Of a stretch of DNA of 64,000 nt, positions 31,568-40,940 are shown one piece after another. The translations under genes and the position numbers were made by a program. The stretch is taken from positions 852,501 through 916,500 of the forward strand of contig NZ_CP136758.1 in NCBI RefSeq assembly GCF_032930845.1. Direction: 5' to 3'. The notes under the pieces were generated by a model that did no database searches, was not told the origin of the DNA, and worked only from the letters and a program-made list of their open reading frames with translations. Position 1 is the stretch's first letter, and each line of letters starts with the position of its first letter. Source of the DNA: Parvularcula sp. LCG005. GTDB lineage: Bacteria; Pseudomonadota; Alphaproteobacteria; Caulobacterales; Parvularculaceae.

Positions 31568-32449
31568 ATGCCGGCTATGGTCACCCCCCGCCCGGGACGC
31601 CGGAAGGGGAATTTGCTCAGCTCGTATTCAGAGACGTTCGGTGATGCGCTTCGCCGGCAGCAATCGGCTATCACCCTGCGTGCGGCCAAAGTGGATGCCG
31701 AGCTGGCCTATCGCGCGCGCGGTGCTTTTCTCGCCAATATGAACCATGAGCTGCGCACGCCGCTCAACGCGATCACGGGCTTTGCCGGGCTTCTCAAGGA
31801 TGCCGAGGCCATGGGCCTGACCGAGGAAAAACGCGGCGAATATCTCGACTATATCCTGCAGTCTGCGGATCTTCTCCTGTCGCATATCAACACGATTCTC
31901 GAGATTGCCGACGCTGAAAGTGGCGGCGCCAAATTGCGGCGGCGCGCGTTTTCAGCCGTCGATGTGGTCGAACAGACGATCGATCAGGTCCGGGAACAAC
32001 TGGCGGGGCAGGCGAGCTTCACACTGGATTTGCCTGCCGGCATCCCGGTGGTCGATGCGGACCCGGACAAGGTATCAACGGCCATCCAGCATATTATCGA
32101 TTATCTCGTGGGCTCGGCCGAAGATCACGCTGAGATTCACGTGACGATCCGTCCCGGCCTCGGCGGCAAGAGCGAGGGCTTCGTCTACACCGCTATCGAA
32201 TGTCTGGCCGAGGGCCCGACCCAGGCCGATATCGACGACGCCCTGCGCGTTTTCGAGCAGTTCCATGAGGGCCTGGACCGCAAGTTTGAAGGCTTTCGGC
32301 TGGGCCTGCCCATCGCGAAAAGTTTTATCGAGCTTAACCAAGGTAAATTCAATATTAAGACCCTTGGCGAAAAAGGAACGTTGATCCGTTTCGCGTTGCC
32401 CGTCGCTTCGCAGGAACACCAGCAGCTGGCGGAGCAATTGGCGTCTTGA
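31568..32449 (+). CDS. PleC/DivJ-like histidine kinase with degenerate ATPase domain
   Basis: A 293-residue cytosolic protein with no transmembrane or sensor domain. The dimerisation domain is intact: His60 in NMNHELRTPLNAITGFAGLL, very like PleC and DivJ. In the catalytic domain the expected N-box asparagine is missing (HIIDYLVGSAED) and no clear G1 DxGxG is present, while an F-box (VFEQFHEG) and a G2-like GFRLGLPIAKSF remain. It may bind or exchange phosphate without being an active kinase. A CtrA-type box upstream and cckA elsewhere in the window suggest a cell-cycle role. Its stop overlaps the next gene's frame. Confidence 0.8.
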   Translation: MPAMVTPRPGRRKGNLLSSYSETFGDALRRQQSAITLRAAKVDAELAYRARGAFLANMNHELRTPLNAITGFAGLLKDAEAMGLTEEKRGEYLDYILQSADLLLSHINTILEIADAESGGAKLRRRAFSAVDVVEQTIDQVREQLAGQASFTLDLPAGIPVVDADPDKVSTAIQHIIDYLVGSAEDHAEIHVTIRPGLGGKSEGFVYTAIECLAEGPTQADIDDALRVFEQFHEGLDRKFEGFRLGLPIAKSFIELNQGKFNIKTLGEKGTLIRFALPVASQEHQQLAEQLAS

Positions 32450-32481
32450 TGGGAGCGTTACGGAAATCGGAAAGCGATGCC

Positions 32482-34161
32482 ATGTCGACCTCCGTGGTGG
32501 GGCGGACACGGCTGGGACGTGTCGTGGCCAATACGGGCCGCGATATCCTTGTGATGATCGATATCAGCGCCGATGCACGCCGCGCGGTGCGGCTTGGCGA
32601 CATGGTCATCATTGCGGGGGATGGTCAGTCTACGGTCGGCGTTGTCTCCGGCATGAATGCGCCTGCACCGGGTCTTGAAAGCGATGGTGACGATCTGTGG
32701 ATCGCGCAGGTCGAGCTGGCCGGGACGCTCGGCACCCGCGCCGACGCACCCGTGTTCAGTCAGTCCATACCCCTGCCGCCCGCTCTCGGGGACATCGCCT
32801 ACAAGGCGGCGCCGACAGATCTGCGGCGACTGTTCCGCAACGGTGATGACACAGCCTATCCGTTCGGTGTCATTCTTGGGCAGCATGATGTGGCAGCCAC
32901 CATTGACGGCGTAGGTCTGGTCGAAGGCGGTTTTACCATTTTCGGTGCGTCCGGCAGCGGCAAGAGCTGCAGTATGGCGTCTCTCGTCCGCGCCCTGTTG
33001 CGGCACCGGCATGAAGTCAACACGCTGCTGATCGATCCGTATAATGAATTTGGCCGATCTTTTGGCAAGGCAGCCGTTTGCATACGGCCAGAACCTGGGC
33101 TCATTCCCCACTGGCTGCTGTCCTTTGAGGAACTGCTGTGGGTCCTGTCCCTGAATGGCGGGCCGCTTGATGCCGATGAACGCAGTGCGCTGGAAGAGGG
33201 GGTACCCGCCGCGCGCGTGCGGTTCCTGCAGCGCGGGACGCGGCACAAGGATGGCTCCACGGTGACCACCCATACCGGCATGGTATCGGCCGATGCGCCG
33301 CTGCCCTACCGGATTACAGACCTGCTGGCCTATCTTGAGAAAAACGCTCAGAGCGACGATATCCGGCACGCGCGGACCTATCGCCGGCTGAGAACCCGAC
33401 TGCTCACGGCGTCGGGCGATCCGCGACTGTCGGTCATCTTCGGGAATATTGCGCCAACGGATAATCTGGCGGAACTGGTCAAACGTCTTTTCCGGCTAGA
33501 GGCCAATTCACCGCCCATGTCCGTGTTGCAGCTTGGTACACTGACGGCTGGTGTGGACAAACTCGTCGTCTCTGTGGTCTGCCGCCTGGCGACGGCGCTG
33601 GCGGAATGGGGCGGGGGCAATCGCCGCACGCTTATTCTGCTCGACGATGCCGCTCGTTTTGCGCCAGAACAGTCGCCGGATGAGGCGGCCGCCCTCTCAT
33701 TGAACGCGCTCATCAAGCTGGGTGGACGGCCCAAAAAGCTCGGCACGACCATCGGCGTTGTGGCTAGTGATCCGCGCAGTCTGAGCCGCGAAGTCACGGC
33801 CCAGTGTTCAACCTTCTTTGTGCACCGTATTTCGAGCCAGCTTGAGATCGAAGCGGTCGAAGACATGCTGCCTGAGGCGGCCGGGGCCTATCTCGCGGCT
33901 GTCAGCAATCTGGGGACAGGCGAGGCCATCGGCGTCGGCCGCGGCGTGCCGTTGGCGGGTCGCATGGCGATCTCGCCGCTGCCTGCCGCCGCTATCCCGA
34001 CTGAACATGTGGCCCGGCCACCAGGCGAGACGATCGACTTCGACGCGGTCGAAGCCATGGTGCAACGCTGGCGGTCTTGCGGCAATTTTGATGGTACGGA
34101 CGCCGATTTTGAGGCGGAGGCACCGCTGCCGCCGCCACCGGCAGTCGACCCAGGCGCTTAA
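32482..34161 (+). CDS. HerA/DUF87-like hexameric ATPase
   Basis: A 559-residue P-loop ATPase. An N-terminal HAS-barrel-like region (about 1-110) precedes Walker A GASGSGKS (155-162), the Walker B-like LLIDPYNEF and a second acidic strand RTLILLDDAARFAP. HerA-type motors handle DNA ends or translocate DNA; partners such as NurA are not beside it. I chose ATG 32482 (GGAAAG 7 nt before) over ATG 32449, which has no site at a fitting distance. It follows the degenerate kinase closely and is probably cotranscribed. Its stop overlaps that of the convergent MaoC gene. Confidence 0.82.
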   Translation: MSTSVVGRTRLGRVVANTGRDILVMIDISADARRAVRLGDMVIIAGDGQSTVGVVSGMNAPAPGLESDGDDLWIAQVELAGTLGTRADAPVFSQSIPLPPALGDIAYKAAPTDLRRLFRNGDDTAYPFGVILGQHDVAATIDGVGLVEGGFTIFGASGSGKSCSMASLVRALLRHRHEVNTLLIDPYNEFGRSFGKAAVCIRPEPGLIPHWLLSFEELLWVLSLNGGPLDADERSALEEGVPAARVRFLQRGTRHKDGSTVTTHTGMVSADAPLPYRITDLLAYLEKNAQSDDIRHARTYRRLRTRLLTASGDPRLSVIFGNIAPTDNLAELVKRLFRLEANSPPMSVLQLGTLTAGVDKLVVSVVCRLATALAEWGGGNRRTLILLDDAARFAPEQSPDEAAALSLNALIKLGGRPKKLGTTIGVVASDPRSLSREVTAQCSTFFVHRISSQLEIEAVEDMLPEAAGAYLAAVSNLGTGEAIGVGRGVPLAGRMAISPLPAAAIPTEHVARPPGETIDFDAVEAMVQRWRSCGNFDGTDADFEAEAPLPPPPAVDPGA

Positions 34162-34607
34162 GGGCGCCCTTTCATCAGGGCGGCCCGCTCACAGGACGCG
34201 ACAAGAGTGTCATCCTGTTTGAACAGTTCGTGGAGGAAGGTGACGATGCCCTGGCCGGGCCGGGATTTTGACGGTCTGACGTCTTTTACCGTGGTGCGCG
34301 CGTGGACGGTGTCGCCTTCGAACAGCGGGGCCGGAAAGACGACCTTGTCCATCCCCAGATTGGCGACGGTTGTGTTCAGCGTCGTATCATTCACCGTCAT
34401 GCCGACCAGCAGTCCCAGGCTGAACAGGCTGTTCATCAGCGGACGGCCAAACTCGCTTTGCGCAGCGGCATGGTGATCGATGTGGAGCGGTTGGGGGTTC
34501 ATGGTCATCAGCGAGAACTGCATGTTGTCGCTGGTGGTCACGGTGCGGGTCCATTCATGATCGAACACCTGACCGACCGAGAATTCTTCAAACCAAAGCC
34601 CTGGCAT
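34158..34607 (-). CDS. MaoC-like (R)-hydratase/dehydratase
   Basis: A 149-residue hot-dog-fold protein starting at ATG 34607 behind AAAAGGAGCGCACC. The N-terminal EEFSVGQVFDHEWTRTVT and the MNPQPLHIDHHAAAQSEFG block carry the MaoC hydratase signature with the catalytic Asp/His pair. It probably hydrates an enoyl-CoA type substrate, perhaps mesaconyl- or beta-methylmalyl-CoA as in the Mesaconyl-CoA hydratase-like group. The substrate is not decided by sequence. Confidence 0.87.
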   Translation of the reverse strand: MPGLWFEEFSVGQVFDHEWTRTVTTSDNMQFSLMTMNPQPLHIDHHAAAQSEFGRPLMNSLFSLGLLVGMTVNDTTLNTTVANLGMDKVVFPAPLFEGDTVHARTTVKDVRPSKSRPGQGIVTFLHELFKQDDTLVASCERAALMKGRP

Positions 34608-34664
34608 GGTGCGCTCCTTTTCTTTTGGACCTCCACACCACACTCGCGCGCGCCGGTAAAGCAA

Positions 34665-35051
34665 TCAGGCCGGATGCAGACGGTCCACCAGATCGACCAA
34701 CACCTGCAATGTCCGGGTATCGAGTTCAACAATCGCGGTGCGCAGCCGATCCTGCAGGGCGGCATGCATGACCTGCGCCTCGTCCGGGGTGTTGAAGAAG
34801 GCAGCGATGGGGCGGTCGAGACTGCTGGCCAGCTGGTGCAGGCGAGCTGCGGGAAGGCGGTTCACGCCGCGTTCATATTTCTGCAATTGCTGGAAGGATA
34901 CGCCACACTGACCGGCGAGATCCTGCTGCGAGAGGCCCTTCGCCTCGCGAAAACTTCGCACTTGCTGACCGATCAACCGGTCAAGGGCGCTCACCTGGCG
35001 GGGCTGGCTTATATCGTCATGGGACGTGGGAGGAGAAGAAAGCGTCTTCAT
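34665..35051 (-). CDS. XRE-family transcriptional regulator
   Basis: A 128-residue protein with an HTH_XRE domain (VRSFREAKGLSQQDLAGQCG, then SFQQLQKYERGVNRL) and a helical C-terminal part. The plan matches small alphaproteobacterial Cro/CI-like regulators. ATG 35051 has GGAAA at 10 nt; an alternative start lies at 35084. It is divergent from the 74-residue hypothetical gene and 57 nt from the MaoC gene. Confidence 0.85.
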   Translation of the reverse strand: MKTLSSPPTSHDDISQPRQVSALDRLIGQQVRSFREAKGLSQQDLAGQCGVSFQQLQKYERGVNRLPAARLHQLASSLDRPIAAFFNTPDEAQVMHAALQDRLRTAIVELDTRTLQVLVDLVDRLHPA

Positions 35052-35188
35052 AGTCTGAAAATTTCCGGCGTGTCGATACATCAATCAACCTGTACGGGAA
35101 TTATTTTGTAATTGCTAGTCCTGATTGCGTTTTTTGCTGGTCATGCTACATCACAGCCGTTCGCTCATGCGACGAGGGGGGAGAGAGG

Positions 35189-35413
35189 ATGGGCCAGCGT
35201 GATGACGCTATTGGCGAAGCGATCAGTTCAATCAATGATGATCGGGCGGTGATGATGGTGCTGGCGCTGATGCGCGACAGACCCTTCCGCAGGACAGTGC
35301 TCAGCCTCGTTGGTCTGTCACCGCAAATTCATGAAATGATCCAGCAGATCAGCGATGCGCCGGTGCGGCCGCGTGGTCACAACGACAATGACACGCGTTC
35401 AGAGCCGGGTTGA
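35189..35413 (+). CDS. Small hypothetical protein, 74 residues
   Basis: The frame starts at ATG 35189 right behind GGGGGGAGAGAGG. The product is helical and soluble (DDRAVMMVLALMRDRPFRR, LVGLSPQIHEMIQQI) and was not recognised. Divergent orientation from the XRE gene suggests possible control by it. The stop overlaps the end of the convergent DUF302 gene by 15 nt. Confidence 0.55.
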   Translation: MGQRDDAIGEAISSINDDRAVMMVLALMRDRPFRRTVLSLVGLSPQIHEMIQQISDAPVRPRGHNDNDTRSEPG

Positions 35414-35893
35414 TTCCTTGGCGATGGAATCAAGCGCACTCGCGGCCTGATCGGCAATGGCCGTATTGTCGCCCAGCGCATATTCGCGCTTGAGGAAGCT
35501 CATCCCCGTCACTGCAAGAAAGGTTGTGCCGTCGCGGTCGTAGACGAGCGCGCGCATGGGCAGTTCAATGCCGAGAAGGGGCTCAATCTGGATGAGCGGC
35601 GTACCGCTCTTCGGGCTGCCGAAAATGACAAGGGTCGATGGCTCGAGGCTCATCCCGGCGCTCTGGGCGCCGGCGGCATGATCGATCACCGCAAAAACGA
35701 TGAGGTCGCGGCGGTCGAGCGCGTTGAACAGCGCTGTCAGGGTCCCGCCATGGTCAATCTGGCTTTCATAGATGCGGAAACGGTCCTGTACGACATTGCC
35801 CGTGGTCGCGCTGACCGCGGGCTTGGCCGAGGTGGCTTCTGACTGGGAGCAGGCGGCGAGGCCAGCGAGCAGCAACAGGGCAAGGCGTTTCAT
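35399..35893 (-). CDS. DUF302-domain lipoprotein
   Basis: A 164-residue protein with a lipoprotein signal (MKRLALLLLAGLAAC, lipid Cys15) and a DUF302 domain with LVIFGSPKSGTPLIQIEPLLGIELPMR visible in pieces (VIFGSPKSGTPLI; LPMRALVYD). DUF302 proteins are small alpha/beta proteins of unclear role that occur in bacterial envelopes. Confidence 0.88.
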   Translation of the reverse strand: MKRLALLLLAGLAACSQSEATSAKPAVSATTGNVVQDRFRIYESQIDHGGTLTALFNALDRRDLIVFAVIDHAAGAQSAGMSLEPSTLVIFGSPKSGTPLIQIEPLLGIELPMRALVYDRDGTTFLAVTGMSFLKREYALGDNTAIADQAASALDSIAKESTRL

Positions 35894-35971
35894 GACACGT
35901 ATTTCTTTTCAGCGCGGGTCGACGGGACCCGTTCATGCAAGATGGGGACCAGTCTTAACATTTCAAACCCG

Positions 35972-36973
35972 TCATCTGGCAAAGGCTGCTGCAGCAAGGA
36001 TCTTTTCCCGGCTGGCCATGGTCGTTTCATAGCCAACCCGTTCGAAATCCTCCCATTTGTCGAATGCGGCTGCCGACCCCAGTGACAGGTCGGGGGTCAG
36101 GCGCACGTCTGCGACATCGAGATTGGCGCGCGCTTCGGCCAGCTGGGCCTGCAGAATATCCACCGTCGCGATTGCCGTTTCAAAAAACTGGGGCCGCGCC
36201 ATCGTGCGGGCATGGGCGAGGGCGAGACGGCGGGTGACGCCGCGTTGGCAGTTTTTGAGGAATGTCCCGACGGGGGCCGCAAAGCCCGTATGCTCGTCAG
36301 GTGGATGCAGGACGGGCACCACGGCGCGGGTGGTCGGGCGTTTGAAACGGGTCAGGGCCTGGGTCACGGCATTGAGATCCACGGCGATGACCCGCTCCGC
36401 GCCGAGCGCTCGCGCCAGATTGACCGGAACCGGGTTGGACGCTGCCCCGTCGATCAGCCAGTGCTCTTCGCCCAACGCCTTGTAGCTTGCGGCCTGAATG
36501 ACCATCGGCACGGCGCTTGTGGCGCGCAGGGCCTCAAAAGCCGAGCCGCGGGTCAGCCACACTTCCTCGCCGTTGGACAGGTCCGTCGCGACACACCCCC
36601 AGGGTTTGGGCAGGTCTTCGATCAGCTTGTCATGCTTGCGGAAAATATCGAATGCCTTGTCCGGATTGATGAGGCCGCCGCGGCTGAGATGAACGCCAAA
36701 GCTGCTGATGGCACCGATCGGTCCAATCGACTTCGCCCAGTCGATCATCTCGTCGTAAAAGCCCATCAGGGCCGCGCCGGAAACGAGCGCACCGGCGGAA
36801 CAGCCCGCATAGACGTCGACCTCCACGCCCAATTCCTTAAGGGCGCGAAAGACCCCGATATGGGCCCAGCCGCGCGCGCCGCCAGACCCCAGCGCCACGC
36901 CGAGCCGTGGTCGTGTCTGGTCTTCCGGTATCAACTGGCGGTGGACCGCCAATGTCTCATCGGGCCGCATCAT
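35972..36973 (-). CDS. Patatin-like phospholipase (RssA-like)
   Basis: A 333-residue serine acyl hydrolase of the patatin group: oxyanion loop GSGGARGWAHIG, nucleophile in GCSAGALV, and catalytic Asp in DGAASNPVPV. No signal peptide, so cytosolic. ATG 36973 has GGGAGGG 10 nt upstream. It probably hydrolyses phospholipids or fatty acyl esters. It is divergent from cckA. Confidence 0.9.
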   Translation of the reverse strand: MMRPDETLAVHRQLIPEDQTRPRLGVALGSGGARGWAHIGVFRALKELGVEVDVYAGCSAGALVSGAALMGFYDEMIDWAKSIGPIGAISSFGVHLSRGGLINPDKAFDIFRKHDKLIEDLPKPWGCVATDLSNGEEVWLTRGSAFEALRATSAVPMVIQAASYKALGEEHWLIDGAASNPVPVNLARALGAERVIAVDLNAVTQALTRFKRPTTRAVVPVLHPPDEHTGFAAPVGTFLKNCQRGVTRRLALAHARTMARPQFFETAIATVDILQAQLAEARANLDVADVRLTPDLSLGSAAAFDKWEDFERVGYETTMASREKILAAAAFAR

Positions 36974-37127
36974 ACTGTTCAAACCCTCCCTCACGCGTCC
37001 GGTTGTTAACCTTTTCCGTTAAGAATTGCGCTACGATTACCAAAGGAATCAGCCGCTGAGTCAGCGGGCTTCCCGACGGGGCTTGTGCCCTGCTTTGTCG
37101 GGCGACTGGAAGAGAGTAGAGGCTAAT

Positions 37128-40100
37128 ATGGCATTCCCCTGGTTTGGACGAAAAGAGGAAGAAACGCCTCCTTCCGTTGATGTGGCGCGAGTGCTGAAAA
37201 ATTCGACCGCACCGAAGGCGGGACCGCCGGAAAAACCGGTCGGGGCCACCATTACGCGTGTTGAGGACAAGCCCGCGCCGATCAGCGAAGACGACGTCCC
37301 GGTGTCGTTTATTCCCGAAGAATACACCCTGTCGTCGGAGGATAATCCCGACAAGCTGCTGCTCATTCCAGAGCCGGCGGCGAACCCGGCGCCGAAAGCA
37401 GCGCCCGATCCTTCGGCGCGTCTAGAGACCAGCGGCCTTGGCAAGCTGGAGCAGGCGCTGGCCAAGGCCAATTTGAAGGACGTGAACCCGGCAGCAAAGA
37501 TCGACGAGGTACTCGCAGCGACAACGCAGCCGGCTGCCACAGACATTGCCGATGATGATGATCTTATCCTGACCTCGCCGCCCGTTGAGGAACTGGCGCC
37601 AGCGTCCGATCCGGTCCCTGTCCCTGAAGCACCGGTGGAGGCCGACAGCGCGGCCGATGAGAAAGAGACCGCCTTCCGGGTGCCAACGGTCGAGCGACTG
37701 ACGCCCTACGTTGTATGGGCATCGCTTGTCTGTGTGCTGGTCAGCCTGATCTACGCGGTGTCACGCGGCGGCGTCGACATGACGGTCGCCATCGTTTTTG
37801 CCACCGGCATCTTCCTGTTCGGCAGCCTGCTGCTGATCGCGGCCGCCACGCGCGCTTATTCGCCCATTCTGCTCGCCGGGGTGCTGCTTAAATCGCGCGG
37901 CAAGGAGAAGAAACACGCTGCCGTGCTGGCGGGGCGTGAAATCCTGACCGCGCTTGGACTGGCTGAAAGCATTCTGGATGCGGATGTTGACGCGCGGATG
38001 GTGTCATCGCGAGACGGTGTCGTGGTCTATGCCAACGACCGCTATGTTGCGCTGGCCGCTGAGGCCGGTGTCACCTCGGCCACGGGCCTGCCGCCGCGTC
38101 TTGACCGGTTGCTGAGCCAGGCGGGGAGCGAAAGCTCAAAGATGTTCCGCCTGGCGCGGGCTGCGCGCAGCGGTCAGCCCGCTGACGAAGTCATTACCCA
38201 GATCATGGGCAGCCCCGCCCCCGGCGAGACCGCCGCGCGCCGCCGGTTCGAGGTATCGGTGCGCCCGATGCGAGATCGCGGACAGCATGTGGCATGGCGC
38301 CTGCGCGAGGTGCCTATTGAAAACGCGCGCGACAGCCTGCGGGCAGCCTATGCTGACTATCCGCGCGGTGTCATCGCGCTTGAGCGGTCCGGCAATCTGG
38401 CCTGGATCAATGAAGAGGCCGCCTCCCTGCTGGGTGTCCGGGTTGGCGCTGACCTGGCCGTGGGCGACTTCCTGCTCGGCGAAGCCAAGGATATTGTCAG
38501 CGCGCTGTGGGAAGAAGACCCTGAAGAGGTCGAAGCCCGTATCCGCTCGCGTGACCGCTCAGGCGCTCATACCGGCGTCATTCTGACCGCGTTCGGTCGC
38601 GGTGGTGTCGGTGAAGGCTTTGTCTGTGTCGAGATGATGCCGAAATCGGCGCTGCAGACCGAACAGGGCGGGCGGGATCTCGCCGCCGATGTCGGTGATG
38701 CGCCGTTCGGTGTGGCCGTGATCGCCGGTGACCCGGGCACAGATGCCGTCCTGTCCGAGGTCAACCGTCTGTTCGGTGATGCCTTTGGTGCGGAAGCGGG
38801 CATCCGCCTGTCCGAGGCGCTACCGCCCGTGGCGATCCGCGATATCGTGGCGGCCCTGCGCTCCCGTGCCCAGAACCAGCCGCTGACCCGTCCGGTCGAA
38901 GTGTCGATTGGTGAGGGGGCCTCGGCCAGTATCTTCCGCGTCTATGCTCGGCCGATCAAACGCCGCAGAGGCGCCTATGGACCGCGCCAGACCGTGCTTT
39001 ACGCCGTGGACGTCTCTTTCCAGAAACGCATGGAAGAGGACTATGCCCACGACAAGCGCCTGAAAGCCATTGGCAAGATCGCCGGTAGTGTGGCTCACGA
39101 CTTCAACAACTTCCTGCAGGCCATGATGGGCGCGACGGAGCTTCTTATGCGCCGTCACCCGGCGGGCGACCCCAGCTACCCGGACCTCGTTTCGATCCGG
39201 GAAAACGGCCAGCGCTGTCGTAACCTGACCCAGAACCTGCTCGCCTTCTCGCGCAAGCAGACGCTCCAGTCCGAGCCGCTGTCCCTGACCGATTTCCTCG
39301 CGGATTTCACGCCGTTCGTGCAGCGCTACGTGACGGAAAAAGTGAAGGTGAAGGTCAATCACGGCCGCACCGTACCGCCGGTGAAGGTGGACAAGTCCCA
39401 GCTGGAACTGGCCATCATGAACCTCGCGGTGAATGCGCGCGATGCCATGGACAAGGGCGGTGAACTGACGATTGAGTCCCGGCGCGTCGCCGCGAGCGAA
39501 GTGGCCGAGTTTGGCTATGCCGTTCTCGATGAAATCGACTATGCCCTGCTCGAAGTCTCCGACAGCGGCAAGGGTGTGCCCGAAGAAATTGCGGACAAGA
39601 TCTTTGAGCCGTTCTTTACGACGAAGGGGGAGGGCAAGGGCACCGGTCTTGGCCTGTCCACCGTGCACGGCGTGATCGGCCAGATGGGCGGGCGCATCTT
39701 CCTGCACAACAGGCCGGGCCAGGGGGCAACCTTCCGCATCTTCTTCCCGGCGCTCTCTGCTGAACAGGCCGCAGAGCTTGAAAAGACCAAGGCACAGGTC
39801 AAGGCCAAACCGCCGGTGGATGATTTGACCGGCAAGGGCCGTATTCTGATCGTTGAGGATGAGGACAGCGTGCGGAACATTGTCGTCCGGGCGCTCGCCA
39901 TGTGCGGCTATGAAATCGTTGAGGCGTGCGACGGGGATGAGGCGCTGGAGATTATCGAGGACTCACCCGAACCCTTCGACGTGGTCCTGTCCGACATCAT
40001 GATGCCGGAGATGGACGGGCCGACCCTGATCAAGGAGGCGGGCGAGGCGCTGAAGGGCGCGAAGGTCATCTTCATGTCCGGCTATGCCGAAACCGCCATG

Positions 40101-40202
40101 CGCGACAAGCTGGGCACGATCGAAGGCTCTCTCTACCTGCAAAAGCCGTTCTCTCTGAAAAAGGTCGCGGCCACGGTGAAAGAGGCGATGGGCGGGTCGT
40201 AA
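37128..40202 (+). CDS. cckA: Cell-cycle hybrid histidine kinase CckA
   Basis: A 1024-residue hybrid kinase that starts the phosphorelay to ChpT and CtrA. A long Pro/Asp-rich N-terminal region is followed by two transmembrane helices (about 200-255), PAS-like domains, and the dimerisation motif GSVAHDFNNFLQAMMG with His657. The ATPase domain has an N-box NLAVNARDAM and G boxes. The C-terminal receiver has phospho-Asp956 (LSDIMMPEMDG). ATG 37128 follows AGAGG. The acidic N-terminal extension before the first helix is longer than in Caulobacter CckA. A strong terminator follows. Confidence 0.93.
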   Translation: MAFPWFGRKEEETPPSVDVARVLKNSTAPKAGPPEKPVGATITRVEDKPAPISEDDVPVSFIPEEYTLSSEDNPDKLLLIPEPAANPAPKAAPDPSARLETSGLGKLEQALAKANLKDVNPAAKIDEVLAATTQPAATDIADDDDLILTSPPVEELAPASDPVPVPEAPVEADSAADEKETAFRVPTVERLTPYVVWASLVCVLVSLIYAVSRGGVDMTVAIVFATGIFLFGSLLLIAAATRAYSPILLAGVLLKSRGKEKKHAAVLAGREILTALGLAESILDADVDARMVSSRDGVVVYANDRYVALAAEAGVTSATGLPPRLDRLLSQAGSESSKMFRLARAARSGQPADEVITQIMGSPAPGETAARRRFEVSVRPMRDRGQHVAWRLREVPIENARDSLRAAYADYPRGVIALERSGNLAWINEEAASLLGVRVGADLAVGDFLLGEAKDIVSALWEEDPEEVEARIRSRDRSGAHTGVILTAFGRGGVGEGFVCVEMMPKSALQTEQGGRDLAADVGDAPFGVAVIAGDPGTDAVLSEVNRLFGDAFGAEAGIRLSEALPPVAIRDIVAALRSRAQNQPLTRPVEVSIGEGASASIFRVYARPIKRRRGAYGPRQTVLYAVDVSFQKRMEEDYAHDKRLKAIGKIAGSVAHDFNNFLQAMMGATELLMRRHPAGDPSYPDLVSIRENGQRCRNLTQNLLAFSRKQTLQSEPLSLTDFLADFTPFVQRYVTEKVKVKVNHGRTVPPVKVDKSQLELAIMNLAVNARDAMDKGGELTIESRRVAASEVAEFGYAVLDEIDYALLEVSDSGKGVPEEIADKIFEPFFTTKGEGKGTGLGLSTVHGVIGQMGGRIFLHNRPGQGATFRIFFPALSAEQAAELEKTKAQVKAKPPVDDLTGKGRILIVEDEDSVRNIVVRALAMCGYEIVEACDGDEALEIIEDSPEPFDVVLSDIMMPEMDGPTLIKEAGEALKGAKVIFMSGYAETAMRDKLGTIEGSLYLQKPFSLKKVAATVKEAMGGS

Positions 40203-40226
40203 GAGCCGCTCACGAATGATTTGAAG

Positions 40227-40254
40227 AAGCCGGGCCTCAGCGCCCGGCTTTTTT
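40227..40254 (+). terminator. Terminator after cckA
   Basis: AAGCCGGGC, a 6-nt loop, GCCCGGCTT and a TTTTTT tail. Confidence 0.92.
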
Positions 40255-40374
40255 GTATGGCTATGGGCGACCGGGCACTTCCGGCGCGTTCATAGCGATC
40301 TTGTGGAAAAGCCCGCGAAGGAAGGTAGCTGAGCATACAGAAATGCCTTTGGCACTCAGTACGCACCGTACTGC

Positions 40375-40812
40375 TCATATCTTTCCCCGTCTTCGATCGT
40401 AATTATACAACTTCGTGACCAGCAGCGATGAAATGAAACTGCCCAAGCCGATGGCGATGGAGTCATCCAGCGCTGGCGTGAAAAATCGATGGGCCAGCAT
40501 CATGGAAACGGCGCCCGTCAGTAAACCAGCGAGGCCCACTGGCCAGTATCTGACCAATCCGTCAGATGATCGCGAATACGAAGCAAAAACACCGTGTACG
40601 GCGGACTGCAAAAGGAACACGGGATACGAAAAAAAGACGCTCCATACGAGCAACCATATACCGAAAATGGGCAACAGAATAATTTCTGCGCCGCCCAATG
40701 CGTGGGCAGGCGGGATAAGAATGCCCAATGCCAGCATAGAGATGACATAACCGATGCCGCCCGCTGGTGGACCGAGCGCGGCATAAATGCCGATGATCTG
40801 CCAGCGGCTCAT
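40375..40812 (-). CDS. Hypothetical polytopic membrane protein
   Basis: A 145-residue product with four predicted helices (IIGIYAALGPPAGGIGYVI; LPIFGIWLLVWSVFFSYPVF; GLAGLLTGAVSMMLA; a weaker one near the C terminus) and a basic end. I chose ATG 40812 (MSRWQIIG) because the upstream extension is Arg-rich and lacks a hydrophobic start. No family was recognised. Lower GC than its neighbours hints at separate origin. Confidence 0.6.
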   Translation of the reverse strand: MSRWQIIGIYAALGPPAGGIGYVISMLALGILIPPAHALGGAEIILLPIFGIWLLVWSVFFSYPVFLLQSAVHGVFASYSRSSDGLVRYWPVGLAGLLTGAVSMMLAHRFFTPALDDSIAIGLGSFISSLLVTKLYNYDRRRGKI

Positions 40813-40940
40813 CGTGTCGCGGCTACGTTTTGACGCGAGTGCTGCCGCCCAACGTCCGCCGGCACACACCCGACGCCGGCGCAGATCGCAACGATCTGGC
40901 CGCGTCGTTCTTTTGCCACTTGCTCTCCCCCCACCAGGGT

